From positions 148,357,379 to 148,421,378 of the forward strand of contig CP136063.1 of assembly GCA_032622095.1 (NCBI GenBank): 64,000 nucleotides of DNA, read 5' to 3'. Of this stretch, positions 45,691-55,430 are shown one piece after another. This stretch comes from Siphonodentalium dalli. Taxonomy: Eukaryota; Mollusca; Scaphopoda; Gadilida; Siphonodentaliidae. A program made the translations under genes and the position numbers. Each line of letters opens with the position of its first letter. Positions within the stretch are counted from its first letter, which is position 1. A model generated the notes under the pieces. It saw only the letters and a list, made by a program, of their open reading frames with translations, was not told the DNA's origin and made no database searches.

Positions 45691-45865
45691 CTTATTCGGG
45701 CCCACGTTTTATAATTAGTTTTATATTCAGTAATCTTTTATTTAGATCGAAGATACCAATTGCAGCTCTATGTTGAATCAAAGAGTTAGGCATGAGATTT
45801 TATTCTGGATTTCCAATTGTATATTGTAGATTTCCAATTGTATATTGTATATGTTTCATGTATAG

Positions 45866-46001
45866 GCCCCTACTTACCTCACTAATATATTACCACCCAG
45901 GATAGCCGATATATCCGAGTATAAATTCAGAAACCCCGAATTTTTTTACACATATTTCAGCAATACTGAGCATTACAAAAAGTCATTTTTCACCTCAACC
46001 A
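45866..46001 (+). pseudogene. LINE copy 2, part left of the transposon insertion
   Basis: The plus-strand translation APTYLTNILPPR and then EYKFRNPEFFYTYF...EHYKKSFFTSTI aligns with the minus-strand LINE's APSYLTIFLPPR, YSFRRPGDFYAYY and HFRKSFMPKM segments. It belongs to the carboxyl-terminal region after the reverse transcriptase. The frame runs to the insertion point and continues at 50746. The 5' part of this LINE is absent or unrecognisable (before ~45860). Confidence 0.8.
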
Positions 46002-46004
46002 TAA
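46002..46004. other. TAA target-site duplication, left
   Basis: The same three bases follow the transposon at 50743-50745. Reading the LINE with one TAA removed gives an uninterrupted codon series (STI-KAW). Confidence 0.8.
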
Positions 46005-46175
46005 TAGTAGGGCGGCTAAGTGTAAAATTATGGTAAAATCGTTCAGTTGGTGATACAAGCATGAAATTTGGTATGCATGATCAATATATATTACTAAAAC
46101 AAATTGCTCGACAAACCAATCAAAATGGCAACCGGATTCACGATGGCCGCCATTTTTCAAAATGGCCACCGCATT
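46005..46175 (+). repeat. Left terminal inverted repeat of the 4.74 kb transposon
   Basis: TAGTAGGGCGGCTAAGTG is followed by AAAATCGTTCAGTTGGTG, ATACAAGCATGAAATTTGG, GATCAATAT, TTGCTCGACAAACCA and GATGGCCGCCATTTT. Relative to the right end it has an extra ~10 bp (TATGGTAAAA) after the first 24 bp. Confidence 0.88.
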
Positions 46176-46739
46176 GAACTTCTACCCAATATATAAGATA
46201 CACTAACCACTTTTCGGTTCTTTCTTTGTTACGATATATAATTAAATCATCCCTTTAAAGGTTGCGTTATCATAAGTATGCAAAATTATTATTATTTTTC
46301 GGAATTTATTGATTATTTTCAGATTTTTACAGATTTTTTTCTCAAATTTTTCAAAAAATATCTAGATGACTGACTTTTTCATCAACTATTGTATAGGTCT
46401 ATATGTGGTATAACATAGATACTTAGTTCATATATCTGTTAACGGCATGCAATTTCTTTGGTAGTTCTCTTCTGGAGTTATTGAATTTTGTTAAATGATA
46501 TGTGTAAATAGGCTGTTAACATACATGCGCGAGTTGGTATAGTGTGAGTTAAAATGTTTAAGCTATGCTTGGTGTTGATATTATTGACAACACAATTGCT
46601 AATATTAATAGTGTAATCAATTGTATGCATTTCATATTTGAAGTCATTAAAATACTGTTGACATGTCATTCCATATTTTGTACAAATGGGTCTTCCATAA
46701 TGTATTGATTATTTTCTTAAGCAGATGACAAATTTCTCT

Positions 46740-49700
46740 GAAGGAGGAGCACAAACATGGTCGCGATATGCTTATGACTTTCTCAGATACAGTTAGTTCT
46801 GTACTATCTCAAGCTTGTAAATATTATGAAGTGCTACAACTTGCTGGAGCAGCAGAAATCATTCGTAAACATATGCTTGAACATCATACCAAATTTTACA
46901 ACAAGTTTGAACAAGTATACAAAGTTCTGTATCACAAAGCCTTCTGCAATGTGTATGTATGATCGAGCATGGTGCTGACATCAACAGCTTACAAATGGTG
47001 CAACAAAGTCTGATTTAACAATCGCGCAGTTATTACAATTCAACTGTTTCTCCTCTAGATATAAGGACAAATCATTTTATCATCGCCACTGTAAAGACCG
47101 TGAAAAACCATTCCCTATATACACTGGCATCATTATGTACGCAAAAAACAAGGAAACGAAACCTGATTTTACATGTTCTATGAAAAGTGACTGAGTAATA
47201 TCTTATGATCGTGAGATGGACATCTCAAACCAGCTTGGAAATATTGTTGTTAAACATTATCAAACAGATGGAGTTATGTGTCCACCTATATTGAGAAAAG
47301 GCTTGTTCACCACATCTGCTTTGGACCATAATGATCACAACCCTATATCAACTACCAGCACACCATATGTCCACGGGACAAATATTTTCATGTTTCAGCA
47401 TCCGCATCCAGATAATCAAGGCGAGCAGCAACCTATTGACTCCAGTTCTGGAAAAACTGGAAAAACGAAACAAATCCCACATCTTCCGGTCTCGTATACA
47501 AATGTTCCACCTGTCTACTAGTATTTAAAAGATGTAAAGCCAAACCCACCAACCAACACTGGCTTTGGTCTACCTGGTTCAACTGTTTTTCAAAAACATC
47601 TTCGGCTGGATTATGAGTGGTTGCAAAAGGCCTCGTCAACAGAAGTCATTGATGGTAGTACATCAATAATATGGTCAGCTCATCATGCAACTCAAAAGAG
47701 ATGTCAGCAGTTTGATGTAGCAATAACCTCAATGTTATCTACGTTGCGTGATCAGGCTCACTCATTAACCACCATAAAACATTGCATGCGCAAAATTAAT
47801 GAATCGGTTCAACTTCTAAAATCAGAACGGACACTCAGTGGTCATTACTGCAGACCAGCCTCTGTATGCATTGGCTAAGCAGATACAGTGGCAGTGGCCA
47901 GACTTATATGGTGAGGACAGATATGTTGTTATGCTTGGAGGGTTACATCTGGAATTGGATGCTCTAACGATGGTTGGTTCAGTGCTTCAGGATAGCGACT
48001 GGGCGAGTGCTCTCGTAGAAGCAGGTATAGCAAGCCAGGCACAGCATATTCATTCATCAAAGCTTCATGTATTACAAAAACCCGACAAGCACATCAGATA
48101 ACAGCGTGTAGTCTTTTAAAACTCATGAAATTTGCACACTCAGAATACTGCAGTCGGGATTTATCCCATGTTGATAGTATGCACTCAAATTTCAATGACT
48201 GGTATAAAAGTAAATGTGCTGTTATATAGTCCACAGTTCCAGTTCTGGAGTTTGGTGCTTGACAATTGTACTGCTGGTCAGATCATTTCGAGGAGCAAAT
48301 TTCACTCTGTATCGTGAAGTGGTATCTGAAATAATTCCTTATTTCTTTGCCAATGATAACACTCACTATCCACATTGGCTACTTATTCACAGACATGATG
48401 ACAATAGATAATAAACATCCCAGCATAGCAAATGAATTTCAGAGGAAACTGTGTTGTACACAAGACTGAAAGAAACTTCTCAAGTATGGCAATAAACCAG
48501 GCCCATGAACAGCACTATACAGTCTTGAAAGGGGGTGGAGGAGCAATTGGGATAACTGAGGATGAAGCACACTCAATAGATGGATGGTCGCTAGTCCAGA
48601 ATTATGTTGCGTTATTTCTGATTATGATAAGGATATCACATAAGAAACCAACTATCACGAGGAGACAATTGCATATCAAAAAATGTTTTTCAATAATGTG
48701 AACAACCTCACAGATGTGATACAAGGAATGGGAAATCCGTTTCCTGATGACTCCACAGACCTGTTGGCATTGGACACCAGAAACATTGTAGACCCAGTTA
48801 ATGCTGAACTGATTCACGTTGTCTATAAGAAAGGCAAGGATTTGTCTGCGTCATTCATAAAACGAATGGGAAATCAAAATAAATGTACTTTCTATGATCT
48901 AATCAAAAGACATTCTATTTCAATTTTTCGGTCTTCTCCAGCTTAAATAAAATCAAAGAAAACAAGTACGAAATATGATTGTCAACTCTTCTCTCGATTG
49001 TTCATATCTTGTCAGACCTTTGTGACATTTTTGCACATGAAAACCAGATTTCTCCAGCATCAATCAGTAACGATGGAAAACTCATATGTGCCAGAAATCT
49101 CAATAGATGGATATATTTGAAGCAGAGTTAACACTGCCTGCATGAGGAAGCACACACTGCAGATGCTGTACTGCTAATAGATGGTTCTGACATAATAAAT
49201 GTTCTTCAACCTAATAGTGTGAAAACAATTGATGAATATGCACAAGACGATGTCATTCCTAAAATATACAGACATATTGCCATATATATAAGAGAACTGA
49301 CATCATGTTTGACGTGTACAAGACAGGTAGCTGCAAACAGGAAACTAGGTCAAAGCACGGAAAAGGAATCAGGAGAAGGGTATCAGGATCTAGCAAAACT
49401 CTAGCAGACTGGCATAGCTTTCTTCGCGATGACAACAACAAAACAGAGCTATCCGTAGTTCACTTCCTTGCTGACAAGATCATAACTGTTAATACGGACA
49501 ATGGCATTGTTGTTACCAAAGGTGAACATGTACAAAGTAACCATGAACTTGATTTGGATATTCTTGCACCATGTACACATAAAGAGGCCGATATAGGGAG
49601 TTTTGTGCATGCAAAACACGCAGTTATCAACCAACACAACAGCATCATAATCCAAGCCACCGACACGGATATATAGTGATTATAGATGTAATTGTATACT

Positions 49701-50315
49701 CAAGTTTGAAAGCATTCGGTCATAGAAAGAAATTCAGATGGATTCCGATACGTGAGATTGTTTCATCAATAGGTACAACAAAATGTTATGGAATTCTCTT
49801 TTTCCTTGCAATTAGTGGATGTGATGTGGTTCTGCATTTCGCAGGAAAGGAAAAAAGTCTGCATGGCAGACATGGAATTTTTTTCCAGAAGCTTTATCAA
49901 TTTTCTCCAAACTCAGCAATTCTCGAGTGTCCATCGCAGAACATAACATTGCAGTAATCGAGAGATTCGTTTTTTGCACGGAAACAGAGACCATACAATG
50001 CTATTCCACCTACAAGGTCTGCGCTGTTGCAGCATGTCAAGCGAGCCGCATACAAGGCAGGGCATATATGGGGACGATCATTGGCACGTAAACCAGCCAA
50101 CCTGAGTCCCACAGATTGGGAATGGGCAGAAAATCGCAGTCACTGGGAACCATTTTGGACGGAGCGTCCACCAATTGCCAAATGTTGCAGTCAGTTGACC
50201 AAATGCGGCTGCAAGAAGGCAAATGGTGGGCGATTCACATGCTACCATATTGGGCTTCCATTCACGATTTTATGCAGTTGTTGCTGCCAAGTTTAAAAGA
50301 CTCTAAGAACTGATA
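46740..50315 (+). pseudogene. Transposon protein, frameshifted, of a widespread invertebrate family
   Basis: Coherent blocks succeed one another in changing frames. 46768-46962: KYYEVLQLAGAAEIIRKH. 47020-47170: AQLLQFNCFSSRYKD and PIYTGIIMYAKNKETKP. 47216-47521: RKGLFTTSALDHNDHNP. 47838-48101: TADQPLYALAKQIQW and VVMLGGLHLELDALT. 48140-48225: SRDLSHVDSMHSNFNDW. 48500-48600: AINQAHEQHYTVLKGGGGAI. 48683-48946: MGNPFPDDSTDLLALDTRN. 49305-49676: RSKHGKGIRRRV, LAPCTHKEAD and QATDTDI. 49676-49957: FFLAISGCDVVLHFAGKEK. 50027-50310: HVKRAAYKAGHIWG and a Cys-rich CGCKK tail. I know this block order from many uncharacterised cnidarian and mollusc proteins. The DTD..GCD part looks like a PIN/XPG-type nuclease fold. 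Stops follow DTDI and several other blocks. Confidence 0.85.
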
Positions 50316-50569
50316 GTAATGAATGTGTGTAGATATCCCAGTACTGACATCATATATAGTGTGACGATAAATTGTTTGAAATTGGAATTTTTTTCACAAT
50401 TTGAAAGTTAAGTGATATAAAAATGCCTAAATTTTGAAACGAAACAGCTAAGTTGTTACAATATATTGTTTTAACATACTCATGTTGTGTTTTAATTTCA
50501 ATTCAACCTTTAGAAATGAAATGAGATCTCTTATTTGAGTGATACATCGATAAAATCGGTTAACTTTTC

Positions 50570-50742
50570 AAAATTCGAAAACTGACGTAGCTGAAAATGG
50601 TGGCCATCTTGAAAATGATGGCCATCTTGGATTTTCGCGTGGTTTGTCGAACAATATTGTTTAGTGGCCCATATTGATCATTCGTGCCAAATTTCATGCT
50701 TGTATCACCAAGTGAACGATTTTACACTTAGCCGCCCCACTA
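50570..50742 (-). repeat. Right terminal inverted repeat of the 4.74 kb transposon
   Basis: The inverted counterpart of 46005-46175, ending GCCGCCCCACTA at 50742. It holds two GATGGCCATC-type motifs (50600-50640), like the GATGGCCGCC and AATGGCCACC motifs of the left end. Confidence 0.88.
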
Positions 50743-50745
50743 TAA
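50743..50745. other. TAA target-site duplication, right
   Basis: Matches 46002-46004. The LINE frame resumes with the next base. Confidence 0.8.
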
Positions 50746-51490
50746 AAGCGTGGAACGACATGCCTTCCGCAATAACAGAAGCTCCGACGATTTTCGATTT
50801 TAAAGATTATCTTAGAATAATTGATCCTACCATTAGACCCCCAGTATATTTCTATACAGTAAGTAGGAAATATAATGTATTGCACGCCAGACTACGAAAC
50901 TATTGTAGTGATCTTCAGTCTGATAAATTCCAAAACTATATCTCAGGAAATCCACGTTGTATGTGCGGCAACCAGTGTGAAGATGCCTATCATTACTTCT
51001 TTATGCGTCCCCACTACCATGCAGTCAGAACGAACGGAGATGTTTCACCTGCTACACAGAGAAGGAATTAAATTAACACATATGAACAATCTACTTGTTG
51101 ACATCCCGAATACTCCTAACAAAAAAAATGTGAAACTGTTCAAAATAGTCCAACATTTTATCGCGGAGACTAAACGTTTCCAGTAAAATTTTACGACAAT
51201 AAATTAGTTTATCAATTAACACATATGCTTGTTTTTTTCGCCTCAGCATATCATGCACACTCGGCGTTGGCACCCCCCACCAATCATTCTCATTCTCACC
51301 CTTCCTCAATAACTGTTACAATCTTCCATCATCATTTTTTCCATTCACCACATGCAGCTGTAAATAAGTTACTTATTGTGCCACTTTGTTAAACAAATTG
51401 TTTGTACCAATGTATACCGGAGAGGGGCTCATTAAGTTTTGTAACTTGTGCCCCAATCCATTTTGTATTATACTACAAATAAAATATGAT
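50746..51490 (+). pseudogene. LINE copy 2, carboxyl terminus and 3' UTR
   Basis: KAWNDMPSAITEAPTIF through YTVSRKYNVLHARLRNYC aligns with WNKLPDIVTKAESL and YTGSRKNNIIHTKLRNKC of the LINE at 43.2-45.7 kb. A zinc-binding tail follows (PRCMCGNQCEDAYHYFF). A frameshift near 51035 moves the rest (HLLHREGIKLTHMN to HFIAETKRFQ) into another frame, with a stop ending at 51186. The 3' UTR has GGAGAGGGGCTCATTAAG and GTAACTTGTGCCCCAATCC and an AATAAA at 51478-51483. The LINE is a 5'-truncated, dead copy. Confidence 0.85.
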
Positions 51491-51584
51491 CTCGCTTATT
51501 ACACATTTACAAGTAATATTATTCACGCCCAGGCTTACCCACATGACACACACGGATATCTTTTAAGGGCAATATAAGTGCAGG

Positions 51585-51890
51585 GGTGTCATGGAAACCC
51601 AATCAGGGTCGCTATTAACCCTCAAAATGCCGGCATAGGCGAATATGTTCGCCGCGAATGAAGCTAACAGCCCGGACCGCCCCTGCTGCGTCTAGGGGTG
51701 ATTTTAGTGTCCATATCTGTGCAAGGGTATTAATGAAACACAAATACGCACGGAGAGTGGTCAAGGTCAAACAGAAGTGCCGTTATTAACCCCTAAACTT
51801 GCCAAATTCAGTCAGAATTACAAAATTGTGCCCCCAATAAACAAACTCACAGCCCGGACCCCCTTAATGTCCTCGTACTTCTAATAACTT
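51585..51890 (+). repeat. Two-copy tandem repeat, ~165 bp
   Basis: Unit 1 (from GCAGGGGTGTCATGGAAAC) and unit 2 (from GCAAGGGTATTAATGAAAC) share CGCTATTAACCC(T/C)..AAA.TGCC and AACAGCCCGGACC. They are diverged, and no other copy is seen. Confidence 0.6.
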
Positions 51891-51991
51891 CTTGCATGGT
51901 ACAAAATATGAAGCATGAATAATGGTTGTATGGAGGGGATCCGACATCAAGCATAAAGCTTATGGGGATCGTTTCCGATTACGTGTGAATA

Positions 51992-52098
51992 AGCCCACAC
52001 TGTGGGAATGATGACATAATATTAGGTAATGGTGTTCATAATAATATTTCGAAGATTGTTGTTGGTATAATGTTACTCAGCTACTCACAGTGTGGGCT
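51992..52098. repeat. 107 bp segment with 13 bp perfect inverted ends
   Basis: AGCCCACACTGTG at 51992-52004 is matched inverted at 52086-52098. It is possibly a minimal MITE. No clear target duplication. Confidence 0.45.
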
Positions 52099-54703
52099 GG
52101 ATCGATAGATATGTCAAAATGAGATGTTTTTTCTTCATATGGAGTAATAGAAAGAAATTGATTGAAAGTATAGATCGGTATAGACAAGAGTGTGAGGTGA
52201 CATATCAAACGTTTGGTGGGTCTGATGTGCAGTATAGGGAGGGGAGATGGTGAGTGTAAATGATTAGCTATTGCTTTTATTATAAACTAATTTTGTGTTC
52301 TGACCTAGCATTTTTGCATCCGAGCCGACACCACTATAATTTGGATTTTGTATGAATATTTATTAACATCAACATTAATATTTATATTTCTCGCGCGATT
52401 TTTGACGATATAGGTTGTCGAGATATTATTTGAATCTTTTTGTTCGAATAATATATTTCTGAACTTCTCTGAAAATCGTTATGTTATCTTCCTGCGATAG
52501 CTCATTTGAACCATGTAGAAGTATATTGGTGGTGATGTTACATATATATCAGATACTTCGTTCATAAATAACTATCGTTGCATGTGCACTGTATAATTGG
52601 CATCTATCCTCTATTTTCGTCATGGAGTAAGTCGTATAAGATTGCACAATAAGTCTGCTGCACTGATTTTGAACTTTCAACAGTTTATCATTTAATGTGG
52701 TTGTATGAAGATTCCAAATATAGCAAAAGTATATGATTGATGATTTGTGTGTCGCTTTAAGAAGTAGAATTTTTGGACACCCTTCGCGACATTGCCGCCA
52801 GTCACGTCCCTGTTGTTATAGATATCTCACGTGCGTCAGTCAGCAACAATCCGATTGGTGAACATCACTGGCGATACGGGATAATAAACGTAATCGGCAT
52901 TGTTTCCTGAGGCAATTACACACTACCAACTATGTCATGCTCTCGCGTTACTTTGTTTCGGAAACGCGAGAGATTTCCCGGGGGAGCACTGGTCCTGGTG
53001 TAAAATGGTTGACATATTAATCTGCCTGCGAACAACGTATAAAACCTATTCTCTTGTGGCATTCATTATTCATTCTGTTATTACGATTATTACATGGTAG
53101 AAACAGATAATACCATAGCTTAAGTTTATGGTTATGACCACGAGTCTCAATGATGTCGCTCCCGTGTCGGGCTTTCTCTTTCAGTAAATCCATACAAGCC
53201 AATTTAGAGGGCTTATACAAAACTACGCTGTGCAAATAGAAAGATATATTTGCTTCCATCCGAAATAAATAAAAACGTTTATGTTGAATTAAAACCAAAC
53301 AAAAACAAGTGAGAAACATCGGATAGCACATTTATACTAAATTAAATTTGAAAGGAGTTGATTATCTAAAACCACTAGCGAACCGCGCTGTATTATAAAA
53401 TATATGAACATTTGCTAACCCATAGGAGGCTTAGTGTTGTTTGGCAAGCGATCCGTTAAAATAATCTAGATTATGCCGTGAATATTTACTAAGCTACGCC
53501 CGAAGAGATATGTTCCACCATGCATGCAGTTTAAAACCTGGGAACTTTTTGAAGTTCTGACTGGGAATTATAAAACATCGAACATATAACACAGGTATTA
53601 TATTTCTTTAGTCAATGCCTGTCCTTAACAATGTATGTCGCAGCGGGTGACGCAGCTCGAGATTGCACGATTTAGTCCACTGTTGTGAGCAAATTTCGTT
53701 AGAACTATGAATAAAAGTACCCCATCGAAAGGAATGCAAAGCGGAATCTGCTCACAAAAGCTCATACATCATGTCATCTCAAGTTGGCACTATCATTATC
53801 AAGAAAGGGGTGTCAACTAAGAAATATATTACCGTATTAACAAACAAAAAACAAAAAATTCGATGCTCCTGATAGAAACAGATACAAATTTTCGATGTTC
53901 CCGGTCATAATATTATAGCTCCGGGTCTATTCCTCTCTCTTCTATGTTCACCACATCTCTTTGTCTTCTCTTTCTCGCTTTCCCATGCAGGTTATATGAC
54001 ACAGACAAACATCACATTTTTGTCAAATATAGTGCCGTTGGGCTTCCAATTTAGTTCATATATTCAAAAAGAAGAAAGACACAGTTACTCGTTCTGTTGT
54101 GAGATACTTGGATTGGAATGATGAATATTATGAAAATAGTGATGAAATCCAAGTACCGATGTCCATTACGCATCAATCGGCGACTTTATGCGGAGTCATT
54201 CGGTCGTTTTTCGGTCATTTCCGGCTTTTGTGAATTGCTGACAGTTATCCGCTCACATCGGCATCGTCTGTTGTCCTTGTATTACTCAATCCATTCACAC
54301 AGATCACGTTCCGTGCTACTCCATCAGAAGCCAGAAAAAGAAACTATTGAATGGCTAATATCAAATAACCATTGTCTCTGACATGCTGTTCTTCGTCTGA
54401 GGCATCAATCGGTAATTAGGAAATATCCAAGCAGACACTATCCCCGGGTCAATATCCTGAATACGATACCCATGAGCACAGTAAACTCCTTGCGATATAT
54501 ACACCACCCAATCTGCATTGGCATTTAATTAAGCTGGGTCAGTTATACCCTCGCTATATATAGAGTTGAATCCTGCCATGTAATGATCCCTTATAATTAA
54601 CAAAGTTAGCATTTTATCAAAATATTTACCTACTTATCAATGCATGGCGTCGACATAATATATTGATATATAATCGAAAGTCCATGCACAATTGTCAAAA
54701 AAA
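52099..54703. other. Unassigned; one exon-like patch near 54 kb
   Basis: Mostly AT-rich. At 53925-53991 a long pyrimidine run ends in CCCATGCAG. A second acceptor-like TTTTGTCAAATATAG ends at ~54031. The sequence after it is open to 54234 and reads ...TRSVVRYLDWNDEYYENSDE..., which has protein-like composition. The 87-codon frame at 54118-54381 overlaps it in another frame. No family is recognised, and I give it low weight. Confidence 0.3.
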
Positions 54704-54707
54704 TTAA

Positions 54708-54989
54708 GGGGTTTCCACGCTTGAGCTATATGTCAGGAGGTGGAAAGTTTAAACAGTCCTACACATAAAACTACCTAATTGTTAAGCTTGTGGATTTAAT
54801 AGAGAACAATTGTATTGCTTCAAGACAGTTAACATAAAGTTAAAGTGCTGGAAAGTTGTAAGCAAAATTGTGTGGTCTTCAGATAGCAAATATTCTTGCA
54901 GTGGGGTATTTGCTTAACAATTAATTAGTTTTCTGTGTATGTTCATCTAAACTTTCCACCTCCTGACATAGCTCAAGCGTGGAAACCAC
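54708..54989. mobile_element. 282 bp MITE with TTAA target duplication
   Basis: GGGGTTTCCACGCTTGAGCT at the left end is matched inverted at the right (GTGGTTTCCACGCTTGAGCT when read inward). TATGTCAGGAGGTGGAAAG follows on both sides, and homology extends ~70 bp to an AATTGTTAAGC block. TTAA flanks both ends (54704-54707 and 54990-54993). TTAA duplications are made by piggyBac and Kolobok elements. The terminus does not start with the usual piggyBac CC(Y)T, so the superfamily stays open. Confidence 0.85.
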
Positions 54990-54993
54990 TTAA

Positions 54994-55430
54994 GAGAAAT
55001 CAGAGTCCAAAACACAGATTTATGAAACTTTTTGTCTTCTTGCCACGGCATAAACAGATATATACACATTGTATTGACTGAAGTTGGTAATCGCACGTTA
55101 AAATACTGACCAGTTGGTCACGGGAACTATGTGTGATTGGCTTCGAACTCGGACAGCAAACTGCGCTAATCAGTGAAGGTCAAGAACTAGGATCCCCAAA
55201 TTTTTCACAATATATGCGGGGAAATACCTAATTTTTCGTAAAATACAAGTGGTAATTTATAAATTCAATTTACTCAGTTATAATTGACTTTTTCCATTAT
55301 ATAGGGGATATTATTATCTATAGTGGTCCTCTATTTAGCATAGTATTTCACCGTGTATATATATAATCGATTGTCTCCTATTTACAATTGATCACTGTGT
55401 GGCCATACGCCACCACCGCTGTGGACACAT
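54994..55430. other. No gene seen
   Basis: No supported feature. Confidence 0.45.

Larger units (their letters stand above)
46005..50742 (+). mobile_element. 4.74 kb TIR DNA transposon (Academ-like, tentative)
   Basis: Both ends read TAGT(A/G)GGGCGGCTAAGTG inward and stay homologous for ~150-170 bp, flanked by TAA on each side. The element encloses a long, decayed plus-strand protein and splits a LINE copy. The transposon class is uncertain. A 3 bp duplication and a long protein with a nuclease-like DTD/GCD segment fit Academ elements as I remember them. PIF/Harbinger also makes TWA duplications, but the protein does not resemble its transposase. Both ends look intact while the coding part is broken, so the copy could move only if supplied in trans. 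Confidence 0.85.

Noticed and set aside
46005-50742. PIF/Harbinger assignment for the 4.74 kb element from its TAA duplication
   Set aside because: The TWA-type duplication fits, but the encoded blocks do not look like a Harbinger transposase or its Myb partner, so I keep a tentative Academ-like call.
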